Positions 30,185 to 40,054 of a DNA stretch of 64,000 bases are shown here, one piece after another. The position numbers and the translations under genes are program-made. The stretch is from Enterococcus canintestini. Its GTDB lineage: Bacteria; Bacillota; Bacilli; Lactobacillales; Enterococcaceae. The notes beneath the pieces were generated by a model. It was not told where the DNA came from. It saw only the letters and a list, made by a program, of their open reading frames with translations, and ran no database searches. The stretch is from positions 1 to 64,000 of the forward strand of contig NZ_JXKG01000004.1 of assembly GCF_001885735.1 (NCBI RefSeq). Reading direction: 5' to 3'. Position 1 is the first letter of the stretch. Each line of letters begins with the position of its first letter.

Positions 30185-30928
30185 TTGCGCTATAAAGCTA
30201 TTATTGCTTATGATGGAACGAACTTTCACGGCTTTCAACGGCAAGTGTCTGGTCGCACAGTTCAAGCAGAATTAGAAAAAACATTAACGAAGATGAACAA
30301 TGGTAATTTTGTTGAAGTACAAGGGTCAGGGCGAACAGATGCTGGGGTACATGCATTAGGACAAGTCATTCATTTTGATTTTCCTAATGAGCGGCCTTTA
30401 GAAAAAATGCGCTTTGCCCTAGATACCCAAACTCCTCAAGATATTGCCTGTAAAAGTGTGGAAATTGTCGCCGATGATTTTCACGTTCGGTACTTGGTCA
30501 AAGAAAAAACTTATCAATTTAAAGTAGATATTGGCAAGCCCCGTAGTCCTTTTCGGCGTTTTTATGCCAGCTACTATCCTTATCCTTTAGATTTAGCCAG
30601 AATAGAAGCGGCATTGCCGGCCTTTTTAGGTACGCATGATTTTACTTCTTTTTGTGCTGCGGGCAGTTCTGTCGAAGATAAAGTCCGCACCATTCGCGTC
30701 GCTAAAATGACAGTTAATGATTTAGGGGATGAATTGACCTTTACGTTTACTGGCGATGGCTTCTTATACAAGATGATTCGGATTATGGTCGGAACACTTT
30801 TAAAAATCGGCAATGGCCGGATGGAACCAGATGCGATCTCGAAGATTATTAAAGCCAAAGATCGGAATTTAGCTGGACCGACAGCTCATCCAGAAGGCTT
30901 GTATTTGGTAGAAGTGAAATACGAATAA
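30185..30928 (+). CDS. truA: tRNA pseudouridine(38-40) synthase
   Basis: TruA isomerises uridines 38-40 in the anticodon arm. It is 247 aa, MRYKAIIAYDGTNFHGFQRQ, with catalytic Asp in GSGRTDAGVHA (about 47-57). The start is TTG after GAGGAAATAAAA. It follows ecfT by 10 nt, the common arrangement in Firmicutes. Confidence 0.96.
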   Translation: MRYKAIIAYDGTNFHGFQRQVSGRTVQAELEKTLTKMNNGNFVEVQGSGRTDAGVHALGQVIHFDFPNERPLEKMRFALDTQTPQDIACKSVEIVADDFHVRYLVKEKTYQFKVDIGKPRSPFRRFYASYYPYPLDLARIEAALPAFLGTHDFTSFCAAGSSVEDKVRTIRVAKMTVNDLGDELTFTFTGDGFLYKMIRIMVGTLLKIGNGRMEPDAISKIIKAKDRNLAGPTAHPEGLYLVEVKYE

Positions 30929-30977
30929 AAAAATCGTTGCACTAAATGTCTTAATCGATATTTAGCGCAACGATTTT
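30927..30977. terminator. Bidirectional terminator between truA and the yfhO-like gene
   Basis: AAATCGTTGCACTAAAT pairs with ATTTAGCGCAACGATTT (one mismatch), flanked by A and T runs on the two sides. It ends right at the stop codon of the opposing gene. Confidence 0.9.
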
Positions 30978-33584
30978 TTAATTTTGGGTTTGATGAATTT
31001 GCTTTTGATAAAAGCGATCAAAGCAATAAAACAAAAGCAGACAAATGATAAACAAAGCTACACCAATAGTAAAACCTGGTGGTAAGTAGCTAAGCGTAAT
31101 TTGGTGCTTGCCTTTTGAGACTTTTACACTAACAAAAGCATCTTGAAAAGCGGTGACGGGAACTTTTTTACCGTCAATTTTTACTTGCCAACCTCGATCA
31201 AAAGGAATTGTAGTCACAAGTAGTTGATCTTTTGGTGCAGTAAAAGTACCCGTGGCACTCCGGTTGCCTGTTTTTAAAGCAACTCCTTGTGTTTTTAAAG
31301 CATCCATAGCTTGTTTGTAAGCATCCGTATCCAGGGTTACAACTTGGGGATTTTGGAAGCCGATTGATTTGGTACCATAAAAACTAGCCGTAAAAGTAAT
31401 CGTGGTTTCTTTATCGTAATACCCCAAATCGTAATACTGGCCGCTAATATTAATTTGCGTTTTGCGTTGTTGCCCGTTTAACAAAATCGTAACAGTGGAA
31501 CTTTCTAATTCTGCGAAATCTTGTGGATAAAGACTTAAATAGGCTTGTTTATGAGCTGGTACAGTCACACTCCAGGTAATATCTTTAGCTAAATTAGCTT
31601 TTTCTTCGGTTAGGCGTAAGAAGTTACCCGTATCTGAGACTGTCGCATTTGCTGTTTTAACTAAAGCTAAAGGTAAAAAATCAAAATAGCGGAAATTTTC
31701 CCCGCTTAAACCATTCATTAAATTGGTTTGGCTAGTTAGATTATCATTAGGCGGCTGAATGATTGCTTGAGCGCTAGGGTCAGCTAAGAAAGCTAAAGGC
31801 AGCGCATATTCATTTTCATACAAGTGATAATCTTCTTTTTTGGCGATTTCTTTAAAGCCAAATTTGTTTAACGGTGTTTTAGTTAAATTGTATTTAATCC
31901 CAGTAAAGCCATCCATCAATAACGTATTATTAGCGTAACGAATATTTAAATTGGTGCCTCTTGAACGAAAACCTAACTGATCTAAATAACTAGAGGAATG
32001 GCGATTTCTAATGGAAGAAAACATACTAATGCCACTATAGCCATAATTAAAGCTGTCGTTACTGGAGACAGGATCTAAGTTTTCTAAGCGGTAAAAGCTC
32101 TGATTACTACTTTTAGTTTGGTCAACTAGATTTTTAATCGCAGGATAAGGCTGGGTATAAAGGCTTCGAGAAGCGTAATTCCAGTCATTTAAAATACCAC
32201 GTACCATGCCGTTAGTATTGACTGCTGCTTCACAACAAATGACAGCAAGTAGTAAAATGCGCGCAGTCTTTTTGGTAAAACTGTCTTTTGCGGTAAAAGT
32301 AAAGACTAAAATATATAACAGTAAAAAACAAATCGTTAAAATAAAAGAACCGAATTTAACATACGTGTATTCATTGTCGCCTCTTAGTCCCATCGCTAAA
32401 CAAAAAATCAGCATCATCGCAATAAAGAGTGCTACAAGTTTTGGCCACTGTTTAGGTTGGTATTGTTCCCAACCATAACCGGCTAACATGATAACTAAAA
32501 AAGAAAATAGATACGCATAGCGGAACAAAAACATATTAGGCGCATGCATGCCTTGCCAGAACAGATTTAAAGGAACGAAATAAAAACTCGCAATTAAAAT
32601 AGCGAATAAAGCGGCAAACAACAGTTTTTCTTTACGGGCCACCCCTTTTGCAAAGAAATAGAACAAACAAAAGGTTAGTGGCAATAAGCCAATATAAATA
32701 AAGGGAATACTACCATACTTGGTTGTATCGTAAACGCCAATCATATTTTTCATGATAATATCTAAAAAATTGGTGGCTTCGGTTTTTAGCTGAGTGATTT
32801 GTGTTAGTTCTTCGCCGTTAGTGCGTAAATCCAAAACTGCCGGCAAAATAATAATCATTGAAGCGCCACCGGCCAAAAGGGAAGTTATGGCATAAGGGAG
32901 AATTCTTTTTTTGTTAGTTTTGAAATTTTCAATCAGACGCACGCCAAAGTATAAAACAGAGAAGATACCGATCATAAAGCCCATGTAAAAGCTTGAAATA
33001 AATAAAAGTAAGTAGCTAAAAAACAGTAACCGCGGTTTTTGGAATAATAAAAGCCGGTCGATGCCCCAAATAATTAAAGGTAAATAAACAAGGGCGTCAA
33101 TCCACATAATAATCTCAGAATGAGCAACGATAAAAGACATTAGCGCATAACAGACAGAAAGTGCCACTTGCGCCCATTTATCAATCTTAAAAGTGTGTTT
33201 GGCGTAAAACCAGAAGGCTAGGCCAGCGCTGGCAACTTTTAGTAAAGTTAAAAAGTATAATGCATCAGGCATGAGCTGATTAGGAAAAAACAAGACCAGT
33301 GGAGTGAAAAGTCCCCCTAAATAATAAGAAATTAAAGAAAGATAATTCAGTCCCAAAGAGGTATTAAAGGAATATAAAAAACTTTGTTTGCCTAACATTG
33401 CATTACGGAAACTGGCATGAAAGTTAGAGAACTGGGAAAAAGCATCACTGGCCAGAATACTACGACTACTGCCAGGATAAATCCCAATTGTTAAATAAAT
33501 AAAAGCCAGAATTAAAAAAGGTAGGCCAAAACTCGCCAACATAAAGAGGCGATTTTCTTTTAAAAATAGTTTTACTTGCTGCAT
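30978..33584 (-). CDS. YfhO-family polytopic membrane protein
   Basis: An 868-aa membrane protein with a dozen or more predicted helices in the first 450 residues, a soluble beta-rich extracellular part (about 460-830, with YRLENLDP and TTIPFDRGWQVKIDGKKV) and a final helix near the C terminus. This is the YfhO layout, resembling GT-C membrane glycosyltransferases. In Bacillus subtilis YfhO is linked to glycosylation of lipoteichoic acid. The same role here is inferred. It is monocistronic, with its own extended -10 promoter. The ribosome-binding site is weak (GGTGAC). Confidence 0.82.
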   Translation of the reverse strand: MQQVKLFLKENRLFMLASFGLPFLILAFIYLTIGIYPGSSRSILASDAFSQFSNFHASFRNAMLGKQSFLYSFNTSLGLNYLSLISYYLGGLFTPLVLFFPNQLMPDALYFLTLLKVASAGLAFWFYAKHTFKIDKWAQVALSVCYALMSFIVAHSEIIMWIDALVYLPLIIWGIDRLLLFQKPRLLFFSYLLLFISSFYMGFMIGIFSVLYFGVRLIENFKTNKKRILPYAITSLLAGGASMIIILPAVLDLRTNGEELTQITQLKTEATNFLDIIMKNMIGVYDTTKYGSIPFIYIGLLPLTFCLFYFFAKGVARKEKLLFAALFAILIASFYFVPLNLFWQGMHAPNMFLFRYAYLFSFLVIMLAGYGWEQYQPKQWPKLVALFIAMMLIFCLAMGLRGDNEYTYVKFGSFILTICFLLLYILVFTFTAKDSFTKKTARILLLAVICCEAAVNTNGMVRGILNDWNYASRSLYTQPYPAIKNLVDQTKSSNQSFYRLENLDPVSSNDSFNYGYSGISMFSSIRNRHSSSYLDQLGFRSRGTNLNIRYANNTLLMDGFTGIKYNLTKTPLNKFGFKEIAKKEDYHLYENEYALPLAFLADPSAQAIIQPPNDNLTSQTNLMNGLSGENFRYFDFLPLALVKTANATVSDTGNFLRLTEEKANLAKDITWSVTVPAHKQAYLSLYPQDFAELESSTVTILLNGQQRKTQINISGQYYDLGYYDKETTITFTASFYGTKSIGFQNPQVVTLDTDAYKQAMDALKTQGVALKTGNRSATGTFTAPKDQLLVTTIPFDRGWQVKIDGKKVPVTAFQDAFVSVKVSKGKHQITLSYLPPGFTIGVALFIICLLLFYCFDRFYQKQIHQTQN

Positions 33585-33626
33585 TTTGTCACCAAATTTC
33601 TATAGAATAAGTTACAACTTGCTCTT

Positions 33627-33655
33627 ATTTTATCATAAGTGTTCTATTCTGAAAG
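33627..33655 (-). promoter_or_regulatory. Promoter of the yfhO-like gene
   Basis: On the minus strand CTTTCA, 17 nt, TAAAAT with TG one base ahead of the -10 (extended -10). It lies about 45 nt upstream of the ATG. Confidence 0.55.
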
Positions 33656-33783
33656 CTGACAACTAAAAAAGAAAAGTTACTTTTAAATAATAGGAAGTGT
33701 GACTGCAATCGGTTGAGGTGATTAGTGGATGTTATTTGAAAATATGTGAATTGGTATATTCCCCCTTTTACTAGTAAATCGTA

Positions 33784-33904
33784 TTGACACTCTACAAAAA
33801 ATGCAGTATTTTTAGGATATTAAAAAAACATAATTCGTCTCAGTATTATTTTACTAATATTGGCACATATTAAAAAAGACTGGCGCTTTGCCAGTCTTTT
33901 TTTG
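33784..33904 (+). ncRNA. Candidate small RNA with its own promoter and terminator
   Basis: A perfect -35 TTGACA (33784-33789), 17 nt and TATTTT (33807-33812) predict a start near 33819. A perfect terminator, AAAGACTGGC/GCCAGTCTTT followed by seven T, ends at 33904. The predicted RNA is about 86 nt, AT-rich, and contains no reading frame with a start and ribosome-binding site. It lies alone in the gap between two minus-strand genes. The terminator also works for minus-strand transcripts, and no minus-strand gene needs it there. Confidence 0.5.
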
Positions 33905-34025
33905 GTTTAAAGGAAAATGTACAAAACTATAAAAGAAAAATATGTAATTATTCAATAACAATATAAAAGAAAATAGTCAAATTGTATGAAAAATATACAA
34001 TTTTGTGAAAAAAGATAAAATAAGA

Positions 34026-34059
34026 AAACAAAAAAACCGTCTACGTTATTGTAGACGGT
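34026..34059 (-). terminator. Terminator of rpmB
   Basis: On the minus strand CCGTCTAC and GTAGACGG form a perfect 8-bp stem followed by seven T. It begins about 20 nt after the rpmB stop. Confidence 0.9.
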
Positions 34060-34079
34060 GTATTGTAATCTAGTGTCAA

Positions 34080-34268
34080 TTAAACGCGCTCAACTTTTCC
34101 TGATTTCAAAGCACGAGCTGATACCCAAACTTTTTTAGGTTTACCATCGATTAAAACGCGCACTTTTTGTAAGTTAGGTTTAACTGTACGTTTTGTAGCG
34201 TTCATCGCATGGGAGCGGTTATTTGCACTTGATGTTTTACGACCTGTAAAATAGCAAACTTTTGCCAT
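34080..34268 (-). CDS. rpmB: Ribosomal protein L28
   Basis: L28 (bL28) is a 50S protein of 62 aa: [20 protein letters not shown], with [26 protein letters not shown] at the C terminus. It has an AAGGAGGAAC site. It diverges from the yloU-fakA pair, the same arrangement as in Bacillus and Staphylococcus. It has only one cysteine, so it is the zinc-free form. Confidence 0.97.
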   Translation of the reverse strand: MAKVCYFTGRKTSSANNRSHAMNATKRTVKPNLQKVRVLIDGKPKKVWVSARALKSGKVERV

Positions 34269-34324
34269 GTGACTAGTTCCTCCTTTGCCTTGATATGGAG
34301 CGCATATTAGGGCTCATACTAACT

Positions 34325-34353
34325 GAATTTACCATAAATAAGACAAATATGCA
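34325..34353 (-). promoter_or_regulatory. Promoter of rpmB
   Basis: On the minus strand TTGCAT (34353-34348), 17 nt, TAAATT (34330-34325). It lies about 57 nt before the rpmB ATG. The leader contains a partial palindrome GCGC around 34300. Confidence 0.7.
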
Positions 34354-34452
34354 AGCTAAATTTACCAGCAAATATTGACTTTTCCCCTTAAAACATGTAA
34401 ATTAAACAACGTTGCAGGCTTAGTGAAAGTTTTTATTGCCGTTAGCTCTTTC

Positions 34453-34481
34453 TTTTATTTAAAGGGTAGCTATGATAAAAT
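34453..34481 (+). promoter_or_regulatory. Promoter of the yloU-fakA operon
   Basis: TTTTAT, 17 nt, TAAAAT with an extended -10 TG. The rest of the 324-nt divergent gap holds no gene; a weak hairpin ATGG/CCAT lies at 34495-34513. Confidence 0.55.
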
Positions 34482-34592
34482 ACTATAGAAGAAAATGGGG
34501 CACTTAGCGCCATCTTTTGTTATATTCCAATGAAGTAAAGAAATGCAAAAGAACACATTTTTGTAAAGCTTAAATTAAGGGGGCTTATTTTT

Positions 34593-34955
34593 ATGGCTGT
34601 AAAAATTAATACTGCATCTGGCACAATCGAAATTACAAACGAAGTGATTGCCACAGTGGTCGGTGGTGCAGCTACTGACGTATTTGGCATTGTTGGCATG
34701 GCCAGCAAAAGTCAAATCAAAGACAATATCAATGAAATTTTACGTAAAGAAAATTATTCCCGTGGCGTTATCGTGCGGCAAGAAGAAAATGGCGTTGCGG
34801 TGGATGTTTACACCATCGTTAGTTATGGAACGAAAATTTCGGAAGTTTCTCGCAATGTACAAGAAAAAGTGAAGTACAATTTGGAAACAATGTTAGGCGT
34901 AACAGCTAATTCTGTTAATGTTTTCGTTCAAGGTGTACGTGTACTGCCAGATTAG
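34593..34955 (+). CDS. Asp23/Gls24 (YloU) family protein
   Basis: A 120-aa cytoplasmic protein of the DUF322/Asp23 family. The pattern GTIEITNEVIATVVGGAATDVFGIVGM (two halves, about 10-37) and VDVYTIVSYGTKISEVSRNVQEKVKYNLE is typical. Family members are linked to envelope stress. Here, as in many Firmicutes, it precedes the DAK2-domain gene. The exact function is unknown. Confidence 0.93.
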   Translation: MAVKINTASGTIEITNEVIATVVGGAATDVFGIVGMASKSQIKDNINEILRKENYSRGVIVRQEENGVAVDVYTIVSYGTKISEVSRNVQEKVKYNLETMLGVTANSVNVFVQGVRVLPD

Positions 34956-35000
34956 GCAGCAGATCAGCTTTTGAGGGATCGATTCTAAGGAGGATTATCA

Positions 35001-36689
35001 GTGAAAGTAACGGAAATAAGCGCAAGTCAATTCCAGGAAATGGTCCAGGCTGGTGCTAGTCGTCTGCAAGTCAATGCAGAGTATGTCAACTCGTTGAACG
35101 TTTTTCCGGTGCCAGATGGCGATACCGGAACCAACATGAATATGTCCATGACCAGTGGTGCGAAAGCTGTTTCTGATTCAGCATCAGAAAATGTTGGGGA
35201 ATTAGCCAACGTTTTAGCAAAAGGATTATTAATGGGCGCCCGGGGTAATTCTGGCGTAATCTTATCACAATTATTCCGCGGATTTTCTAAACAAATTCCG
35301 GATGTTAAAACGTTAAAGGCGACTGATTTAGCACAAGCTTTTACTCATGGCGTGGAAACAGCTTATAAAGCAGTTATGAAGCCTGTTGAAGGAACAATTT
35401 TAACAGTCGCTCGTATTGCAGCTGAATATGGTGAAAAAAAAGCAGCTGAAACAGATGACTGTATCGAAGTTTTAAAAGCAGTTGTAAAAGGTGGCAAACG
35501 TGCCTTAGCCAAAACGCCTGATTTATTACCTGTTTTAAAAGAAGTTGGTGTAGTAGATAGTGGCGGTCAAGGACTATTGTTTGTTTATGAAGGCTTTTTA
35601 GCTGTTTTGACCGGTGAATATCAAGCCGATGAAACATTTGAACCGACTCCAGCGGCGATGGATGAAATGGTCAATGCAGAACATCATCGTAGCGTGCAAG
35701 GTCAGTTAGCAACTGAAGATATTAAATTTGGTTACTGTACTGAAATTATGGTAAATATTGGCGAAGGCCCAACTGTTGATAGTGAATTTGATTATGAAAC
35801 TTTCCGTAATTATTTAGACGGTTTAGGCGATTCATTATTAGTTGTAAACGATGATGAAATCATCAAAGTCCACGTTCACACCGAGCATCCAGGTGAAGTG
35901 ATGAACTACGGTCAAAAATTTGGTGCGTTAGTTAAAGTAAAAGTGGACAATATGCGTCTGCAACATGAAACTATTTTAGAACATGATCACCAAGTAGAAG
36001 AATTTGCCACAGAACCTGCTAATTTACCGCGGGTCCCTTACGCTGTAATTGCGATTGCCGCAGGTGAAGGTGTAGCAGAATTGTTCCGTAGTTTAGGGGC
36101 TAATTATGTTATCTCTGGTGGCCAAACGATGAATCCAAGTACGCAAGATATTTTAGATGCGATTGAAAAAGTGAATGCCGATAAAGTGATTGTCTTACCA
36201 AATAATAAAAATATCTTTATGGCAGCTGATCAAGCCGCAGAAGTTGCGGAAATTCCAGTAGCGGTGATTCCATCGCGGACAATTCCACAAGGGATGACTG
36301 CGATGTTGAGCTTTAATGAACAAACTGACTTACAAACAAATAAACAAGCAATGACAGATGCTTTAGCAGATGTTGTTTCTGGTTCTGTAACCCACGCTAT
36401 TCGTGATACTAATATTGACGGTATCGAAATTCATGAAGGTGACTTCTTGGGGATGGTCGACGGGAAGATTGTGATTTCAGATGCAGATCAAATGCAGACT
36501 GCTTTGACAACCTTAGAAAAAATGATTACAGCAGATACAGAAATCATTACGATTATTTTTGGTGATGAAGCGAATGAAAAGGATGCTGAGAAAATCTCAG
36601 AAGCGTTATTAGCTAAACATGAAGATTTAGAAGTTGAAATTCATGAAGGCAATCAACCTGTATATCCTTACTTGTTTGCTGCGGAATAA
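35001..36689 (+). CDS. fakA: DAK2-domain fatty acid kinase subunit (YloV/FakA)
   Basis: FakA is the kinase that, with a FakB lipid carrier, phosphorylates exogenous fatty acids to acyl-phosphate. It is 562 aa: an N-terminal DhaL/DAK2 nucleotide-binding domain (about 10-200) with NVFPVPDGDTGTNMNMSM and ARGNSGVILSQ, followed by middle and DegV-like C-terminal parts. GTG start behind AAGGAGG. Downstream recG, plsX and ACP genes fit its role, because acyl-phosphate is the PlsX/PlsY currency. No fakB is in the window. Confidence 0.92.
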   Translation: MKVTEISASQFQEMVQAGASRLQVNAEYVNSLNVFPVPDGDTGTNMNMSMTSGAKAVSDSASENVGELANVLAKGLLMGARGNSGVILSQLFRGFSKQIPDVKTLKATDLAQAFTHGVETAYKAVMKPVEGTILTVARIAAEYGEKKAAETDDCIEVLKAVVKGGKRALAKTPDLLPVLKEVGVVDSGGQGLLFVYEGFLAVLTGEYQADETFEPTPAAMDEMVNAEHHRSVQGQLATEDIKFGYCTEIMVNIGEGPTVDSEFDYETFRNYLDGLGDSLLVVNDDEIIKVHVHTEHPGEVMNYGQKFGALVKVKVDNMRLQHETILEHDHQVEEFATEPANLPRVPYAVIAIAAGEGVAELFRSLGANYVISGGQTMNPSTQDILDAIEKVNADKVIVLPNNKNIFMAADQAAEVAEIPVAVIPSRTIPQGMTAMLSFNEQTDLQTNKQAMTDALADVVSGSVTHAIRDTNIDGIEIHEGDFLGMVDGKIVISDADQMQTALTTLEKMITADTEIITIIFGDEANEKDAEKISEALLAKHEDLEVEIHEGNQPVYPYLFAAE

Positions 36690-36709
36690 AAGTAAAGTTG
36701 TACTTAGCG

Positions 36710-36755
36710 GTGAAACCAGCTACTCCCATTGTGTGAGACTGGTTTCACTTTTTTT
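36710..36755 (+). terminator. Terminator after fakA
   Basis: GTGAAACCAG and CTGGTTTCAC form a perfect 10-bp stem followed by seven or more T. Confidence 0.92.
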
Positions 36756-36810
36756 AATAGCAAATAATGTTTAAGTAAATGCGTAAATTTAAGTAAAGTG
36801 AGGTGAAATT

Positions 36811-38847
36811 ATGACGACTGGATTAAAAACAGAAGTGGCTTATTTAAAAGGTGTGGGGCCAAAACGAGCACAAGATTTAGCGAGTCTGGGAATTTTGACT
36901 GTAGAAGATTTGTTATCGTATTATCCGTTTCGCTACGATGATATTAAAGAACGAGATTTAACGGAGCTTTCTGACCAAGAAAAGGTTACCTTAAAAGGCG
37001 TCGTTGTTGCTCCTGCGGTCGTAAATCGTTTCGGGTATAAAAAATCGATGCTAAAATTTCGGATGATGCAAGATCATGTGGTTTTTAATGTCTCTTTTTT
37101 TAATCAGCCTTACTTAAAAGATAAAGTAGTTTTAGGGGAAGAGTTGGCGGTTTACGGCAAATGGGATGCAAAACGAAAAGCCATGACGGGGATGAAAATT
37201 CTCGGTTCTGGTACCGACGATGATTTTGCTCCGATTTATCACGTCAATAAAAGTATTAAACAAAAAACTTTAATTGACTTAATTCGTCAAGCCTTTGAAC
37301 TATATGGCAATCAAATTGAAGAAAATTTACCACTACCCTTAAGAGAAAAATATCGTTTACTAAATCGACAGCAGGCAATGTATGCTATGCATTTTCCAAA
37401 AGACAAAGAAGAAAGCCACCAAGCCAAGCGACGCGTAGTTTTTGAAGAATTCTTCTTATTTCAAATGAAATTACAAGCTTTAAAGCAAAAGGAAAAAGCT
37501 GCTATTAACGGTTTATCCATTCAATATGATGTCAAACGGTTAAAAGAATTTATTGAGCGCCTGCCTTTTGAATTGACCCAAGCGCAAAAAAAAGTGACCA
37601 ATGAAATTTGTGCGGATTTAAAAAGTCCCCAACATATGCAGCGTTTATTACAAGGAGATGTTGGTAGCGGGAAAACAGTTGTGGCAGCGATTGCGTTATA
37701 CGCTACGATGACTGCGGGTTTTCAAGGAGCGTTAATGGTCCCAACAGAAATTTTAGCCCAACAACATATGGAAAGTTTGAATCAGCTCTTTGATCCGTTA
37801 GAGGTTTCAACTGCACTTTTAACCGGTTCAACAAAAGCAAAAGAGCGGCGAGTTATCTTGGAACAATTAGCCAATGGTGAAATTGATGTCATAGTTGGTA
37901 CCCATGCTTTAATTCAAGAAGATGTCACCTTTTCACATTTAGGTTTAGTTATTACCGATGAACAACATCGCTTTGGTGTTAACCAGCGCCGCATCTTACG
38001 AGAAAAAGGCTTGCGTCCAGATGTCTTGTTTATGACAGCAACTCCCATTCCACGAACGCTGGCTATTACAGCTTATGGTGAAATGGATGTTTCAATTATT
38101 GATGAATTACCTGCTGGTCGCATTCCAATTGAGACACGTTGGGTACGTCCTGGTCAGTTGGATAGTGTATTGGATTGGTCTTATCGCGAACTACAACAAG
38201 GGCATCAAATGTATGTTATTTGTCCTTTAATTGAAGAATCTGAAACACTGGATGTAAAAAATGCGACTGAAGTTTATGAACATTTACAAGCCTTTTATGG
38301 TGAGGCGTATCAAGTTGGTTTACTCCATGGCAAAATGAAAAATCAAGAAAAAGAAGCCATCATGACAGAGTTTAAAGAAAACCAGATGCAGATTCTTGTT
38401 TCTACTACCGTAATCGAAGTCGGTGTCAATGTTCCCAATGCGACTGTAATGTTGATTATTGATGCCGAACGCTTTGGTTTAGCGCAATTGCATCAATTAA
38501 GAGGGCGCGTCGGTCGGGGAGCTAAGGCTTCTTATTGTATTTTAGTCGCAGACCCTAAAAATGAAACAGGAGCTGCCCGCATGAAAATTATGACGGAAAC
38601 CAACAACGGATTTGTCTTAAGTGAAGAAGATTTGAAACTACGGGGACCCGGGGAAGTCTTTGGTTTTAGGCAATCAGGAATTCCGCAATTTATCGCCGGT
38701 GATTTAGTCGCCGATGCAACAATTTTGGAAGTTGCCCGGAGTGAAGCCCAAAAGGTATGGCAAATGAAAAATTGGCAAGTCTTACCTGCTTATAAAGGAT
38801 TACAAGAAGCAATAAAAAATCAGACTGACGCGCAATTTTTCGATTGA
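36811..38847 (+). CDS. recG: ATP-dependent DNA helicase RecG
   Basis: RecG remodels stalled forks and Holliday junctions. It is 678 aa: an N-terminal wedge OB domain (about 1-180) with KGVGPKRAQDLASLGI, then helicase motifs LLQGDVGSGKTVVAA (Walker A, about 286-300), DEQHRFG (DEQH box), TATPIPRTLA and QLRGRVGRG, and the C-terminal TRG motif region. It has a GAGGTG site and is probably transcribed with plsX. Confidence 0.96.
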   Translation: MTTGLKTEVAYLKGVGPKRAQDLASLGILTVEDLLSYYPFRYDDIKERDLTELSDQEKVTLKGVVVAPAVVNRFGYKKSMLKFRMMQDHVVFNVSFFNQPYLKDKVVLGEELAVYGKWDAKRKAMTGMKILGSGTDDDFAPIYHVNKSIKQKTLIDLIRQAFELYGNQIEENLPLPLREKYRLLNRQQAMYAMHFPKDKEESHQAKRRVVFEEFFLFQMKLQALKQKEKAAINGLSIQYDVKRLKEFIERLPFELTQAQKKVTNEICADLKSPQHMQRLLQGDVGSGKTVVAAIALYATMTAGFQGALMVPTEILAQQHMESLNQLFDPLEVSTALLTGSTKAKERRVILEQLANGEIDVIVGTHALIQEDVTFSHLGLVITDEQHRFGVNQRRILREKGLRPDVLFMTATPIPRTLAITAYGEMDVSIIDELPAGRIPIETRWVRPGQLDSVLDWSYRELQQGHQMYVICPLIEESETLDVKNATEVYEHLQAFYGEAYQVGLLHGKMKNQEKEAIMTEFKENQMQILVSTTVIEVGVNVPNATVMLIIDAERFGLAQLHQLRGRVGRGAKASYCILVADPKNETGAARMKIMTETNNGFVLSEEDLKLRGPGEVFGFRQSGIPQFIAGDLVADATILEVARSEAQKVWQMKNWQVLPAYKGLQEAIKNQTDAQFFD

Positions 38848-38849
38848 TT

Positions 38850-38868
38850 ATGCTATACTTTGTAGCAT
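38850..38868 (+). other. Small hairpin in the recG-plsX gap
   Basis: ATGCTA and TAGCAT pair around TACTTTG immediately after the recG stop. The included TATACT could be a -10 box, but no proper -35 is seen. It lacks a T run. Confidence 0.35.
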
Positions 38869-38927
38869 ACGTAAAGCTGTATCGTTTTTAGTGCAGCCCA
38901 CTAGTTAAGCTTAGGAGGCCTAATGAA

Positions 38928-39941
38928 ATGATGAAAATCGCAGTAGATGCGATGGGTGGCGATAACGCCCCCAAAGCAATCGTTGAAGGCGTAATGTTAG
39001 CGAAAAAAGATTTTCCTGACATTGAATTTCAATTATACGGAAAAGAAGTAGAAATAAAAAAATACGTAACCGATGAAACAAACGTTAAAATTATTCACAC
39101 CGATGAAAAGATCAATAGTGACGATGAACCGGTAAAAGCGATTCGCCGTAAAAAGCAAGCATCAATGGTACTAGCAGCTCAAGCGGTAAAAAATGGTGAA
39201 GCCGATGCCGTTTTTTCAGCGGGCAATACGGGGGCGTTACTCGCCGCTGGATTATTTATTGTCGGCCGAATTAAAGGGATTGAACGTCCTGGTTTGATGT
39301 CGACGTTACCGGTCTTAGGTAAATCAGAAGGGTTTGACATGTTAGACCTTGGTGCCAATGCCGATAATAAACCAGAACACCTTTTACAATATGGTATTTT
39401 GGGTTCTTTTTATGCCCAACATGTCCGCGGTGTTAAAAAACCACGGGTAGGATTGTTAAATAATGGGACAGAAGAAACAAAAGGCAGTGAACTAACTAAA
39501 AAAGCCTTTGAGCTTTTATCTAAAGAAGACAGTATCAACTTTATTGGTAATGTCGAAGCTAGAGAATTGTTAAATGGCGCAGCTGATGTCGTAGTGACAG
39601 ATGGCTTTACCGGGAATGCAGTTTTAAAAACAATTGAAGGTACTGCTTTAAATATGATGGCACTTTTAAAAGAGTCCATTTTAGCAGAAGGCTTTAAAGG
39701 CAAAATGGGAGCCTTACTTTTAAAAGATGGTTTGCGCAATTTGAAAAATGAAATGGATTATGCCAAATACGGCGGCGCTGTTTTATTTGGATTAAAAGCA
39801 CCCGTCATAAAGACTCATGGTGCGACAGGTCCTGAAGCAGTTAGTTATACAATTCGTCAAATTCATACGATGTTAAAAAGTGAAATGGTCCCACAGCTTG
39901 TGAGCCAATTTGAAGTGCGAGCTGAAAAAACAGCGGAATAA
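38928..39941 (+). CDS. plsX: Phosphate acyltransferase PlsX
   Basis: PlsX interconverts acyl-ACP and acyl-phosphate, supplying PlsY for phosphatidic acid synthesis at the membrane. It is 337 aa, [19 protein letters not shown] at the N terminus, with [13 protein letters not shown] and [18 protein letters not shown] precedes two adjacent ATG codons; either may be used. It precedes an ACP gene by 113 nt. Confidence 0.96.
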   Translation: MMKIAVDAMGGDNAPKAIVEGVMLAKKDFPDIEFQLYGKEVEIKKYVTDETNVKIIHTDEKINSDDEPVKAIRRKKQASMVLAAQAVKNGEADAVFSAGNTGALLAAGLFIVGRIKGIERPGLMSTLPVLGKSEGFDMLDLGANADNKPEHLLQYGILGSFYAQHVRGVKKPRVGLLNNGTEETKGSELTKKAFELLSKEDSINFIGNVEARELLNGAADVVVTDGFTGNAVLKTIEGTALNMMALLKESILAEGFKGKMGALLLKDGLRNLKNEMDYAKYGGAVLFGLKAPVIKTHGATGPEAVSYTIRQIHTMLKSEMVPQLVSQFEVRAEKTAE

Positions 39942-40054
39942 AAACCAGTGAAAATAACAATTCGCCCAAAAAAAGCTAGACAAAGCATCAAGAAACACTT
40001 AAAATGTTTGATAGCTATCTTTTGATATTGTCATAAACGTGGAGGTGAATACAT

